DNA of 64,000 nucleotides from Tupaia tana. Taxonomy: Eukaryota; Chordata; Mammalia; Scandentia; Tupaiidae. The notes beneath the pieces are model-generated. The model saw only the letters and a program-made list of their open reading frames with translations. It was not told the DNA's origin and searched no databases. Below are positions 33,613-45,715 of this stretch, piece by piece; positions within the stretch are counted from its first letter, which is position 1, and each line of letters opens with the position of its first letter. The stretch spans positions 69,738,949 to 69,802,948 of the forward strand of contig JAKSZU010000009.1 in the NCBI GenBank assembly GCA_026018925.1, read 5' to 3'. Made by a program: the position numbers and the translations under genes.

Positions 33613-33978
33613 AAAGTGCAATTTCATTCTTCTGCATGTGAATATTTAGTTTTTTTGACACAGTTTGTTGAAGAGAGTATTCTTTCTTCATTTCACGTTC
33701 TAGGTACTATTGTCAAAGATCAGTTGACTTTAGGTGTGTGGATTTATTTCTGGGTTCTCTATTATGTTCTATTGATCTTTATGTCTTTTTATGTGCAATT
33801 ACCATACTGTTTTATTATGATAGTTTTGTACCCCATTCTAAAATCAATAAATACAATGTTTCTATGTTTTTTTTCACCTTCTTCATGATTAGTTTGGCAA
33901 TTTAGGGTTGAGTGTGGCTCCATAAAGCTGCTGGAAATGATAAGTGATTTAGCAAAGCCAGAGTATACAAAGTAAATA

Positions 33979-34185
33979 TTTTTTTTTCTTTTTAATTTGC
34001 TATAGGGCATATGTGCTAATCAGAAACAGAGAGAGACAGAGAGAAAGGGATTTAAAAATGAGCAAGAATACCCCCACAGGAGGCATGGCCACACAATAAT
34101 CCCTTCTCATTAATGCTCTTGGAACTTTGGGCATGCTTGCATACATGCCATGCATGTATCATAAGTCACAGAGTCTGACACACTA
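33979..34185 (-). mobile_element. SINE lacking its tRNA head, minus strand
   Basis: Tail arm and body are present (GCTATAGGGCATATGTGC to CATGCATGTATCATAAGTC). The similarity ends before the A and B boxes. Confidence 0.75.
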
Positions 34186-35097
34186 GCATAACCAATAGCT
34201 AAAGCACTGGTAGAGAAACATCTTTATTCAAAGCAGGAAACTTATCAGCTGTAAAGATGGGAGACAAAGGAAAGTCTCAAATCTATCATCCCAAAGGCTC
34301 ATGCAGAGTAGTATTTACCAGTTTGTTGTTAGTAGAGAGGGAATATAAAGACATTTTCTGATTGACCTTTGGGCATAAGAGGTCAAATTTTGAGAGGGCA
34401 TGCATAGGAGGCCCTACATGTCTTCTCATATGTCATACATTAAAAAACTGGCAGCTTTAGCATAATGAATGAGGGATTTTCTGGGATTTCAAGTCACTAG
34501 GTTATGTTAGATCACTACCAGGGTACTGTGCAGGCTTGATGATGCCATCTTGGTATTTTTCAGTTCTAACCAGTTCCCACAGGATTCTGGGCAGCCTTCT
34601 GAAAGATGCAAGGCTTGAGAAATACGCTGAACAAGTGTGGGTACATAGCCAAAATTCTAAAATTTTGGCTTCAATATTACCTCAGCCCCAATATTACCAA
34701 TTTCTTTATAAGTAACTTTGTTGGAAGTGGCTAGTATCAATACCGTATACAATATCAATTTTGTGTTGATTATATTAATAGATTGTAATATAAATAATAA
34801 AAGATGAAAGGTTGTGGAAGATAGCTTAAAATAAAATTTTTGCACTTAACTAGGCAATTATGTCTTTAAAAAGACTCAAATATGTGAACTATATGGTAAA
34901 AACTGTTACACTGGACTATAATAATAATAATATATTTTTCTATTCATCAAAAATTACCATTATGTGGTAGATATAGAAATCACAGAATGGGGGAACAGTA
35001 TTCCCAAAACTTACATTGACACAAAACTTATATAATGAATACAGAAAGAACTCTTTCAAATTTTCCAATCAATAAGGAAAAGACAGAATACCAGTTT
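34186..35097. other. Unassigned; possible LTR or old repeat at 34190-34620
   Basis: 34190-34620 has higher complexity and LTR-like phrases (TTTATTCAAAGCAGGAAACTT, CCAGTTCCCACAGGATTCTGG), but I could not place it. From 34650 onward it is AT-rich. Confidence 0.3.
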
Positions 35098-35342
35098 ATT
35101 TTTTTGGAGAGATTTTTTGCTATAGGGTACATTTGCTCAGCAGAGAGACAGAGAGACAGAAAGTGAGAAATCACTCCCTGGGGGGAAAGCCACACTGCAA
35201 TCACTTGCAATCTCCTCTTGGAATTTTGGGCATGCATGCACACATACCCGGCGTGAGTTTTAAGCCGCTGGGTCCAGGACTTGAACCGCAGTTGACTACG
35301 TGGAAGTCCAGCAATGTAACCATTATGGTATCTGCTGGTTCC
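35098..35342 (-). mobile_element. tRNA-derived SINE, minus strand
   Basis: Complete outline. CAGAATACCAG and CAGAATCCCAG flank it (35084 and 35343). Confidence 0.9.
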
Positions 35343-35657
35343 CAGAATCCCAGGTTTTTTTGTTTTTTTCTTTTTTTTTTTAAATAGGTCAATAAACTTA
35401 ACAAGGCATTTCATAAAAAAACAATGACCAAATAAAAATGAAATGAAGTAAATGCAATAAAAAATAAAAAAGCATTTACCTCGCACTTCATCAGAGAATG
35501 GTATTAAAACCACAATGAGATGCCCGCACATATGTGCCAGTATCGATAACATTATAATGACCAACAATATCATGTTATAACAAGGATGTATAGCTGGTAC
35601 CTTATGTACTACTTATGAGGAATATAAATTGATAGAAACACTTTGAAATCTTAGCAT

Positions 35658-36035
35658 TATGATTTCATAGTCATTTTTAGTTGCCATAACAAAATAGGCT
35701 CAGTGATCAAATCAACAGAAATTAATTTCTCACAATCATAGACACTATAAAATCTAAGATCAGATGTCAGCGCTCCAAGGTCTCACTCGAAGGCCTCTTC
35801 TCTCAGTTTGTAAGAAGCTGTTTTCTTTCTGTGTATTCGCATGACCTTTTCTTTGTGCACATATGGAGAGAGAGTGCTCTGGTGTCTCTTCTTTTAAGAG
35901 CCTCAATCCTATCTGATTAGGGCACCACTCTTCTGAGTTCATTTATCATTTATCACTTACCACTTCCTCAAAGACAACTTCAAATACAGACTCAATGAAG
36001 ATTAGAGTTTCAACATATAAATTTAGGCAGATACA
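35658..36035 (-). mobile_element. MLT1-like MaLR LTR, minus strand
   Basis: Antisense order typical of MLT1: TTGCCATAACAAAATAGGC, AGAAATTAATTTCTCACAATC, GGTCTCACTCGAAGGCCTC, GCCTCAATCCTATCTGATTAG, AGAGTTTCAACATATAAATTT. It is a long-decayed solitary LTR with no internal viral genes. Confidence 0.65.
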
Positions 36036-36227
36036 ATTCAGTTTATAGAATCATACATACCAGGTATCTCAGCAATTTTACTCCTAAGTAAACATATATT
36101 AGAAATGAATTTAATAAAATAGATAAAATAATATTTACAGTAACACTATTAATAATAGACAAAACTTAGGTGAATTCCAGTGTCATCAATAGTAGAGTGG
36201 ATAACTAACTTGTGATACATTTTTTTG

Positions 36228-36481
36228 GTGGGGGGGAGGAGAGGAGGTTTTTGCTATAGGGTGCGTGCACTTACCAGAAAGAGACAGAGAGACAGAAAGC
36301 AAGAAATCACCCCCGAGGGGGGATGGCCACGCCGCAATTCCTTCTCCTCCATTCTCCTCTCGGGATCTTGGGTACACACACACACGTGCTCGGCGTGGGT
36401 TTAAACCACTGGCTCCAGGATTCAAACCACAATTATCTACATGAGAGTCCAGTCACATAGCCATTACACCAATTGCTGGTC
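36228..36481 (-). mobile_element. tRNA-derived SINE, minus strand
   Basis: Full length. The flanks TGTGATACATTTTTT and TGTGACACGTTTTTT form a duplication with two mismatches. Confidence 0.92.
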
Positions 36482-36861
36482 CTGATTTGTGACACGTTTT
36501 TTAAAACTGAAATATTCTACTGTGATTAAAAAACTATTAACACAATCTATTGTCAAAGGAAGAGAAACATACAAAATTAAATACTTTATAATTCCAATGA
36601 TATAAAGTTCAAAACAAGCGAACCTAGTCATGAAATTCAAGAACTCCAGAAAAGATTCCTGAATCTTTACATATCAGGGATATAGGAATTTGGAGGAAGA
36701 AAAACAGAGTTTTTAGAGAACTAGAGATATTCTGTTTTTTGATGTGTGTAGTGATTATCTAAGAGTGTTCACTTTGTGAAGATTCACAAAGTTATACCCT
36801 TGAAATTTGCACACTTTTCTGTATGTTATATTGAAAATTAATAAAAATTAAATGGTTATTT

Positions 36862-37110
36862 TACTACGTGCCCACTAACACAGCTCTCATTTTTAAAATC
36901 GATAAGAAATGTGGAACATTTGGGGAGCAATTGTGATGCTCATTCGTTGTTGATGGAAATGTAAAATGTTAGTATCACTTTGGAAAACAGTTCGGCAAAG
37001 TCAAACATTTTGTGATATTTAAATCAGAAAAGAATGTTCTCAAAACACTTTGCATTTGTACACTTAAAATAAGTTAATTTTATTTTATGTGAATTATAAA
37101 CCAATAATGT
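36862..37110 (+). mobile_element. Old L1 3'-end fragment
   Basis: CATTCGTTGTTGATGGAAATG, CACTTTGGAAAACAGTTCGG and TTTGTACACTTAAAATAAG follow the L1M 3' end pattern in order. Confidence 0.55.
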
Positions 37111-37694
37111 TGAAGGGAATAGTATCTTCTATATCTGGTCATTTTATAATTGTCTGTATGACTTTATGCAAAGATCCGAGCTTTATAGATAAGTTTTTTC
37201 ACTATATTATTATTTACATTTTAATCTCTAATGCCTCTAAATGTGAAGATCTGTCTTCTAAAGTAGTAATAATATTCATAAAACAAGTCAATCACTTTCT
37301 GTCAGTTTTCACTGCTATTGTTATCAGATAAAGGAAAAAATATTTTGAAAAAAAATGAGTGCGAACAATGAAATGCTCCTCAAATAAAGGAATCTTGTAA
37401 TCTATTACAAAACAAGGATTAGTGGAGCAGTAAGAGTTTATCATTTTTTAAATTTTCTTAAATTATTTCACTTTCAAATTAAAAATCTTTTAAAGTAGGT
37501 TGCCGACATCTTGCCAAATATAGTGTACTTGCATTGAAAATGGGGAAGGATAATTTTGTTAGCACTAATGAGAATAAGTTCTCTTTTGATAATTTCAGTC
37601 ATAAAATCTCTTTTTCTTAAATATTATTAGTGCACTTATAACAAAGGGAAAAATACTAGTTTTTTTGCTTTTAGTAAAGATCATTCCTTTAAGA
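37111..37694. other. Unassigned AT-rich sequence
   Basis: Contains an 80-codon open frame without recognisable similarity; not judged coding. Confidence 0.4.
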
Positions 37695-37843
37695 ATTATT
37701 TAATTTAATTTAATTTATTTTTTAATTTGACCAGAGAGGGACAAGAGAGAGAGTGAGACAGCAAGCCACCAGGTCTGGGACTCAAACTGTGGTCAGCCAT
37801 GTGGGAATCCAGTACCCTTAACCACCATGCCACCTGCTGGCCC
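37695..37843 (-). mobile_element. Short-form SINE, minus strand
   Basis: Clean example of the compact form: an (AATTT)n-like tail, a short GAGAGAGAGTGAGACAGC body, then the tRNA head with GGGACTCAAACTGTGG and CCTGCTGGCCCC. Confidence 0.82.
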
Positions 37844-38122
37844 CTGTTTTCATTGTTTTATAATTTGATTCAATATGTTATATTTTAACAAAAAAGCGAT
37901 GTCTTGGTTAAATCCAGGATTTTCTTTTATTAAAAATAGAAATAACATTTCTTGATAGTATCTATGTGCCCAACAACCTACGTAATGGAATTAATTCCAT
38001 TTTAGTTAATAGGTAATTTCATGGTGTAATTTTATTATTATCCTGCAAATCATACGAAGAAAATGTGGACATTGAATTAATTTTGTGTTAAGTAAAATTA
38101 AGTTCACTATATTCTTTTGTTT

Positions 38123-38397
38123 ATTTATTTATTTATTTATTTTGGAAGAGGATTTTTTGCTATAGGGCGCGTGCGCTCACCAGACAGGCAGAGAGGGACA
38201 GAGAGATAGAAAGTGAGAAATCACCCCCCAGGGGGGATGGCCACGCCGCAATCCCTTCTCTGCCATTCTCCTCTTGGGATCTTGGGCACGCACACACATG
38301 CACCCAGTGTGAGTTTAAGCCACTGGGTCCGGGACATGAACCACCGTTTACTATGTGAGAATCCAGCAACACAGCCATTATGCCAACTGCTGGTCCC
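38123..38397 (-). mobile_element. tRNA-derived SINE, minus strand
   Basis: Young-looking copy with GGCGCGTGCGCTCACC. The flanks TATATTCTTTTGTTT and TGTATTCTTTGTTTT are an imperfect duplication. Confidence 0.92.
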
Positions 38398-38718
38398 TGT
38401 ATTCTTTGTTTTCAAATTTTATATTTTTTTTTTGCTTTGGACTGGAAAAAATATTGAGCATATATAGCCTTAGTTTTTCCAACCAATATTGTGACCTAAA
38501 GCTAAGTGTTATTCTCCTAACAGCCCATTTTGGTCTTTCATGTTATTTCTATAGTGGACTTGTGAAAGTTAAGTGCAATACAAAATATACCCTAAGAATT
38601 CAGTTTTACAAGATCATAAACACTCATCTTAAGAAGTAAAAATAAATATTATCTCAACAGAAAAAATAGGAAGCAGTATCAGATTTCTTTTTTTTTAATT
38701 GTGAAAATGTAGGATTTG
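38398..38718. other. Unassigned AT-rich sequence
   Basis: No ORF with coding character and no repeat recognised between the two SINEs. Confidence 0.4.
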
Positions 38719-38960
38719 GGACCAGCAGATGGTGTAATGGTTATGGCACTGGACCACGGTTCGAGTCCTGGATCCAGTGACTTAAGACTCATGCTGAGCA
38801 CATGTGTGTGCATGCCCAAAATCCGGAGAAGAGAATGGAAGAGAAGGGACTATGGTGTGACCATCCTCCCGAGGGGTGATTTCTTGTTTTCTGTCTCTTC
38901 ATCTCTCACTGTCTCTCTAGCAAGTGCATGCACCCTATAGCAATAAAGCCTCTAAAAAAA
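38719..38960 (+). mobile_element. tRNA-derived SINE with deletion in tRNA head
   Basis: The head jumps from CACTGGAC directly to CACGGTTCGAGTCC, losing the anticodon-arm equivalent while keeping both promoter boxes. The body and tail are complete. Confidence 0.88.
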
Positions 38961-39339
38961 AAGAAAGAAAATTTAGAATTGACATGTTAAAAAAGCATCC
39001 CAATGTAATAAACTGAATATTGATAATTTTACATTTGAACATTAGTTTCTTTCTGTCCAAAACAAGTAAATCGCAATACTTGTTAAAAACAGAGTTTATT
39101 CATTCATAATAAATATGTGGGGGGGTTGTCTCAATATTTTTCCTTCTTTCAGTCTTTTCTCTATTTTTTATCTTCTCCTATCTCTGGTCCAAATTGTCAC
39201 AAAATATCTTTCATTATAATCCTTCATATAAAACATTATAAGTTAGTAGAAGAGCCCTCATTCTTTGAGTGAAATTCTTTCTTACCTTCATTGACTATGT
39301 TGATTATATTGCAGAATATTAAGCAAAAACTTAAATACT
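38961..39339. other. Unassigned sequence
   Basis: AT-rich, no recognised feature; a short G7 run lies near 39120. Confidence 0.4.
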
Positions 39340-39645
39340 TCATGGTGTCCTAGGTTGAGGACTTTGGATGTAATAATATCATTAGGGAAAGGCCACTATA
39401 ATTGAATTATGGTAGGTATATAAGCAGAGGACATGAGACCAAAAAGAGAGAGAAAGCCACACAGATAAAGACCATGTTCTTCCCTGCTAATGTCTTTCAT
39501 TTTCTCATTTGTGATGCTTTTGGACTTTCTAGCCACTGAACTTCTGAGTTATTAAATTTCTATTTCTTTGTAATACAGCCAGTCACAGTTATTTTTATTT
39601 AGTGATGCTGTGATGGACTAATGTATCTACCTATAATGACTTCAT
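39340..39645 (+). mobile_element. MaLR/MLT-like LTR remnant, plus strand
   Basis: Runs from GGACTTTGGATGTAATAATATC, through ATAAGCAGAGGACATGAG, to CTGAGTTATTAAATTTCTATT, CAGCCAGTCACAG and TGATGGACTAATG, the usual MaLR 3' LTR layout with an AATAAA-like signal lost. No retroviral coding sequence is attached. Confidence 0.5.
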
Positions 39646-40107
39646 TTCAATTAGTTCAAAATAACACTAATAAAGTATTCTTTCTCATACCCTTTTCCAA
39701 CACTTCATTGATTCTCAACCATCCTTTGTATTAAAGAAATATTATTCATATTTAGTTTCAAGATGCTCCTATTACATTACCCATTCAGTTATTAATTTTC
39801 TATAAAACGGGCTTTCATTCACAGTTAAAGAAAAATAAATTATGGAGGATAGTCAATTACCACAGTATTTCTAAGAGTTTTTAGCCTAACTTCTGGGAAC
39901 AATTTCAAATGTAATAATTACCTTGTGCATCTTAATTATTCTGTTTTAATATGGCAGAAATATTGTCTTTGGAATATCTACTTGATACACTAAAGACAAC
40001 AATCATATAAACAAGCAGAAGACTCAATTACATCACCAGGAGTCTGTTTTTAGAATACAAGCTTACTATAGAAAATATATAGTGAGGTATGAGACAAATT
40101 AAAGACG
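39646..40107. other. Unassigned sequence
   Basis: AT-rich without recognised repeats. Confidence 0.4.
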
Positions 40108-40372
40108 TTTGGTGCCATCAGGTGGAATGGTGTTTAAGATGCTGGATTCCTACATGGGTGACAGTGGTTCAAGCCCCAGACGCATTAGCTTGAAAATCAC
40201 ACCAAGCATGTGTGCATGTATGCCGAAAATCCTGAGAGGAGAATGGAGAAGGAATTGAGGCATTACCACCCCTCCTGGGGGATGATTTCTCACTTTCCTT
40301 CTCTCTTTCTCTGTCTTGAGAGCTCACATACCCTATGACAAAAATCTAAAAATAAAAATAATAATAATAAAG
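40108..40372 (+). mobile_element. tRNA-derived SINE, diverged
   Basis: GGTGCCATCAGGTGG head, GTGGTTCAAGCCCC B box, and an (AAT)n tail. Confidence 0.85.
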
Positions 40373-40537
40373 GAGAAAAGATGTTTTTGAAATAGATAGT
40401 AGTACATGTTGAAAATAATCCTCATTAAGTGATAAGGAAGTATAGTAAAACACATACAAAATTGATTTATGACGGACATATGACACTGGTTTAACATGAA
40501 GACAGGCAATAAAACTATGCGATTAAGAGTAAGCTAT

Positions 40538-40789
40538 GGAACCAATAGTTTGCATAATGGCTATGTCGCTGGACTCCCATGTAGTCAACTGCAGTTCGAG
40601 TCCTGGACCCAGTGGCTTAAACTCATGCTGGGCACGTGTGCCTGTGTGCCCAAGATCCTGAGAGGACAATGGAAGAGAAGGGATTGCAGAGTGGCCATTC
40701 CCCCTGGGGGGTGATTTCTCGCTTTCTATTTCTCTGTCTCTCTGGTGAGTGTACGTGTCCTATAGCAAAAACCTCTCAAAAAAAAAAAA
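40538..40789 (+). mobile_element. tRNA-derived SINE with perfect 13-bp duplication
   Basis: AAGAGTAAGCTAT at 40525-40537 and 40790-40802 without mismatch; A12-type tail. Recent insertion. Confidence 0.95.
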
Positions 40790-40802
40790 AAGAGTAAGCT
40801 AT

Positions 40803-41284
40803 AACAAAAAAATTTTATTACAACAATTAATGATATTACAATGTAAAGTGACTAAAATGAATAAATTTATGCAGCAATAAGAATAATTAATATGGGTAGA
40901 CAATTATGGTATTTACTAGCTGGTGACAACTTTATATATTATTCATTTGTGTACTCATATAAAATCTTTCAATCAGAGGCAATGAGACTGCAGACTGTTG
41001 TCAGTATCCAATATTACAATGTAGTGCCACATTATCAAAGACCAGGAAGAACCTCCAGTTTAGTAGGGTTGATATTCCTGTGGGTTATATAGTATTCCTC
41101 TCAAAAGGAAAAAATATCTGAGCTGCCTGTTAAGCAAATAAATCCTAACTTGAGTGATATGTGTGAGAGCAACAGTACACAGCATGATAGCAATGGTCTT
41201 CAAATGTTTCTAATGACATAGCCTATCAGCAATATATTTTCTCCCTCTGTAGCTCGTCTTTTTCTTATTTTATCTTTCATTTAT
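40803..41284. other. Unassigned sequence
   Basis: AT-rich with a 66-codon open frame of no recognisable family. Confidence 0.4.
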
Positions 41285-43056
41285 TTTCTACTTTTTTTAC
41301 ATTCAATTGCTGCATATCTTTGCAGCATATGAAGTGAATTTTCCAGCATGAATACACTGTATATATTGCTGTCAAAGATATTATCATATATATTATCATC
41401 AACAAATAATTTTCCATTTTTGTGTTCCTTAAAATTTTTTATGTTTTTTTCCCTTGATTCCATCCCACTGAACATGTCTCCTATTTCCCACCCTCTTCCC
41501 ACACTATTTATAGTTTCCACAATTGCTCTCCATGTTTTTACACTTTCTAATCTTTCAGTTTCTACAATAGAGTGCAGGCATTTAGTATATATTAAGTGGG
41601 GACATACAATGCCTCTCTTTCATAGTCTGGCTTGCTTTGCTTAGCATTAAGTCTTCCATATTGGTACACTTTCTATCAAATGCCAGGATCTATTTGTTCT
41701 TTATGTTTGTGTAATATTCCATAGTGCATATGTGCCATACTTTTTTAATCCATTCATGTGGTCTTGGATATTTGGGTTGATTCCATTTCTTCGCAATTTT
41801 GAATAATGCTACAACAAACATAGATATGCAAGTACTTTTCTGACTGAATGTATTCCTACTTTTTGGGTAGATATCCAGGAGTGGAATTGCTGGATCATAT
41901 AGTATCTTTGAGGAGCCTCCACATAATTCTCCACAGTGACTGTACTAATTACCATTCCTGCCAACAGTGTAGGAGAGTCGCCTTTTCACCACAGCCTCTC
42001 CAGCATTTATCATTCTTTATTTTTTTAATCAGTCATTCTGACTGGGGTTAGGTGGTATCTCATTATGGTTTTTTTAATTTGCATCTCCCTTATAATAAGG
42101 GATATTGAGCATTTTTTCAAATGTTTCTTGACTGTTCATATGTCTTTCTTGGAAAATTTTTTGTTCAACTCTTTGTCCATCTATTAATTAGAATGATTTT
42201 TTTTTCTTTTGGATAAACTGCTTGACTTGCCTGAATATTCTGGTTATCAGTCTCTTATATGAGGGACAGTTTGCAAATATATTCTCCCATTTTGAATGTT
42301 GTCTCTCCACTCTATTATTTCTTTTACTGTGCAGAAACTTTTTAACCAGATGTCATCTCACTTGTCTATTTTTTTTAATTATTGCCTGTGCTTTGGGGAC
42401 TTATTTAAGTTTTTTGCCTACTGTGCTGTCTCCACCAGTAGTTTTATACTTTGAGGTTTTATTTTTAGATATTTGTTCCATTTTGAGTTGATATCTATTA
42501 ATGATGAGAGATAGAGGTCCAGTTTCATTTTCCTGCAGGTGGATATCCAGTCTTTTTAGCATCATTTGCTGAAGAAATTTTCTTTTCCTCACTGTATTGT
42601 CTTGTGTCCATTTCACAAATCAGTTGGCTGTATGTTTAGGGTCTTATTTCTGGGTTCTCTATTCTGTTCCATTGGTCTATATGCCTATTTTTGTACCAGT
42701 TCCATACTGTTTTGATTATAAAGACTTTATAATATATTTTAGGGTCAGCAAGTGAGATGCTTCCTACTTTATTCTTTTTGTGCAGTGTTGCTTTAGTGAT
42801 AGTGTCTTTAATGATTCCAGGAAATTTTTGTTTTTTTTTTCCTACTTCTGTGAATAATATCTCTGGTAATTTGTCTGGTATTGCATTAAATTTGTAGATT
42901 AATTTAGGTAAGACTGACATTTTGCTTATATTAACTCTTCCAATCCAGGAACAGGACATGTTTTACCACTTTTTTGTGTCATTTTCAATTTTCTTTTTTT
43001 AAGATTTCATAGCATTCATAGAGGTCTTTGACTGTCTTGGTTAGGTTGATTCCAAG

Positions 43057-43062
<6 letters not shown>

Positions 43063-43115
<53 letters not shown>
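43063..43115 (-). repeat. Uninterrupted T run of about 50 bases
   Basis: Sits inside ORF2 rather than at an element end, where a normal copy has only a few bases. It mirrors the A run at 6019-6080 in another L1. Confidence 0.85.
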
Positions 43116-43116
<1 letters not shown>

Positions 43117-43966
43117 TGGCTACTGTAAATAGGGTTGCTTTCTTCTACTCTATCTTAGTCTGCTCAGTGTTGGTGTACAGAAATGCTATCGATTTTTGTA
43201 TGTTGACTTTGTATCCTGCCACTTTACTGTGTTCCTTTATCACTTCCAGGAGTTTTTTTGTGTGTGTTCTTTTGGATTTTCTATGTATATAACCACATCA
43301 TCTGCAAATAGAGATAATTTCCCTTCTTTTCTTAAGTGAATCCTTTTTACTTTATTCGCTTATCTGATTGCATTGGGTAGGACTTCTAGTACTATGCAGA
43401 AAAGGAATGGAGAACGTGGGCAGTCTCGTCTTGTTCCAGGTTTTAGTGGAAAAGCTTTCAATTTTTCCCCATTTAGAATAATGTTAGCTATGGGTTTTTC
43501 ATAGATGGCTTTTACTGTGTTGAGAAATGCCCCTTCTATTTTGATTTTTTTCTGAGTCTTAATCATGAAGGGATGCTGTATTTTATCAAATGCTTTTCTG
43601 GATTGATTGATTTGATCATAAGGTCTTTATATATCTTTCTGCTAATATGATGTATTACATTTATGGTTTTGTGTATGTCAAACCACCTGTGCATCTCTGG
43701 AATAAAGCCTACCTGGTTGTGGTGTACAATATTTTTAATATGTCATTGGATATGATTTGCTAGTATCTTGTCAAGAACTTTTACATCAATATTCATCTGA
43801 GATATTAGTCTGTAATTTTCTTTTATTGCTATGTCCTTTTATGTTTTGGAGATCAGGATAATGGAGGCTTCATAAAATAAATTTGAAAGGTCTTTTTCCT
43901 TTTGTATCTGTAGAAATAGCTTGAGTAGAGTAGGGGTTAGCTCTTCTTTAAAAATTATGCAGAATT

Positions 43967-44248
43967 GGGAACCAGCAGTTAGCGTAATGGCTATGTCGCT
44001 GGACTCCCACGTAGTCAACCACGGTTCACGTCCTGGACCCGGGGGCTTAAAACTCACGCCAGGCGCGTGTGCGTGCGTGCCCAAGATCCCGAGAGGAGAA
44101 TGGAGGAGAAGGGATTGCAGCGTGGCCATCCCTCCTGGGGAGTGATTTCTCACTTTCTGTCTCTATGTCTCTCTCTGTCTGTGTGGCGAGCGCACGCGCC
44201 CTATAGCGAAAAAAAAAAAAAAAAAACCTCTCCAAAAAAAAAAAAAAA
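43967..44248 (+). mobile_element. tRNA-derived SINE, young type
   Basis: CpG-rich copy, closest to an inferred young consensus, with ATGCAGAATT at 43957-43966 and 44249-44258. It has two A runs at the tail, split by CCTCTCC. Confidence 0.95.
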
Positions 44249-45715
44249 ATGCAGAATTCAGAAGTAAGGCCATCAGGACACGGACTTCTTTTTTTTGTGT
44301 GTGAGGCTATGTATTACCGATTTAAGTTATTGCTCTGTATATGCTTTCTGTGTCTTGCTGATTCAATCTTGGTAGACTATATGTGTCCAGAAATATGTCT
44401 GTATCAGGTTTTCTTTTTTGTTGGTGTATAATCATTCACAGTATTCTCTCATGATCTTTTATATTTCTGTTATATTGTAATATTGCCTGCTTCATTTCTA
44501 ATTAGATTTTTCTGGTACCTTTCTCTGTTCTTCTTTAGAAGTCTAATTAATGGTGTGTCAATTTTGTTTTTCTTCTTAAAGAAAGTAACTTTTGGTTTTA
44601 TTTATTTTCTACATTGTTTTCTATTTCGTTTATTTCTGCTTTAATCTTCATTATTTCTTTTCTTTTGTCATTATGTGGGATGTTTTGTAGTTGTTTTTCC
44701 AGTTCCCTGAGGTGTGTTTTTAAATTGTCTATTTGTAACCTTTCCATTTTTTCTTGTGAGCATTAATTGCTATAAACTCCTCCCCATAAGTATTTTCACT
44801 GTGTCCCATAAGTTATGAAAATGCATGTGCTTATTATTGCTAGATTCAATGATTTTTAAAATTTTAGTCTTAATATCTTCAGTCATTTTTAAATTATTCA
44901 GGAGTAGGTTATTTAGCTTACATACGTTTGTAAATTGTGAAGGTTTTTTTTTTTTTTCTGCTGCTAATTTCAAGATTAATTCCATTGTCAGAGAAGATGC
45001 TTGATACAATTTCTATACCTTTGGATTTTAAAGGCTAGTTTTATGCCTTATCATGCAGTCAATATTTGAAAATATTTCATGCAAGGGTGAGAAAAATCTA
45101 TATTTTGTGGTTGTTGGGTGGAAAGTTCTAGATGTCTGTCAAGTCCATTTGGTTTATGGTATCATTTAGATCATGTATGTCTTTACTTATGCTTTGTCTA
45201 GATGATCTGTCCAAAGGCAATAGTGGGGTGTCAAGATCCCCAATGATTATTGTGTTCTAGTCAATCTCTGCCTTTAGATCTAGCAGTCTTTCTTTCATGT
45301 ATTTGGGTGTTCCCATATTGGGTGCATATATATTTACCAGTGTTATATTGTTTTATTAGTTAGCCTTTTTAGTACTATATAGTGTCCCTTTTTTTCTTCT
45401 TACAAGTTTTGTTTTAAAGTGTATTTTTTCTGATATCAATATCTCTACTCCAGCCTTTTTTTGATTTCCATTTGCATGGAATATCTTTTTCCAGTCCTTG
45501 AATTTTAGTCTCTATTATATCCATGAGGTGCATTTCTTATAGGCAGCAAATAGAGGGTTTCTGTTTGTTTTTATTTTTGTTTTTGTTATTTTTTTTAATC
45601 CATTCAGCCAGTGTGTGTCTTTCGATTGGAGAATTTAATCTATTAACATCAACGGTATTATGAGTATTTGCAGATTTGTCCCTGCCATTTTGTTAGCCAT
45701 TTTCTTTTTTTTCCA

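Larger units (their letters stand above)
31441..33975 (-). mobile_element. Ancient L1M 3' half, minus strand, with three SINEs
   Basis: Antisense L1M 3'UTR and ORF2 end in collinear pieces: TAGATTTCAAGTATAGTTAC, TACCCAGAAGTAAAATTGC, TTCCCACCAACAGTGTGCAAGG, TTGCTATTGAGTTGTATGAATT, GTTGCCTGTGCTTTTAGTAT and CTGGGTTCTCTATTATGTTC. SINEs at 31817, 32803 and 33351 split it. Confidence 0.82.
35470..36855 (+). mobile_element. Ancient L1M 3' end split by an LTR and a SINE
   Basis: ORF2 end at about 35505-35655 (AAAACCACAATGAGATGCCC, ATATAAATTGATAGAAACAC). It continues after the LTR at 36036 (CTCAGCAATTTTACTCCTAAG) and after the SINE at 36482 through TTGTGAAGATTCACAAAGTTATACC to the 3' end near 36850. 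Confidence 0.75.
41650..45670 (-). pseudogene. L1 ORF2, heavily mutated
   Basis: Ordered blocks read on the minus strand: endonuclease start near 45650, NNLLLN near 44920, RT blocks [34 protein letters not shown] near 43400-43500, a degraded FADD box (TCATCTGCAAATAG on plus) near 43300, and [25 protein letters not shown] near 42880-42960. Frequent stops and frameshifts; no long open stretch. Confidence 0.85.
41285..45715 (-). mobile_element. L1, 5'-truncated at the ORF2 start, minus strand
   Basis: 3'UTR at 41285-41650, then ORF2 antisense to about 45670 and a trace of the ORF1-ORF2 spacer near 45705. No ORF1 follows, so reverse transcription stopped just upstream of ORF2. Interrupted by a SINE (43967-44248) and a 50-base T run (43063-43115). 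Older than the L1s at 1 and 57038. Confidence 0.9.

Noticed and set aside
34190..34620. LTR call
   Set aside because: LTR-like phrases only; no matching ends, polyadenylation signal or second copy in the window.
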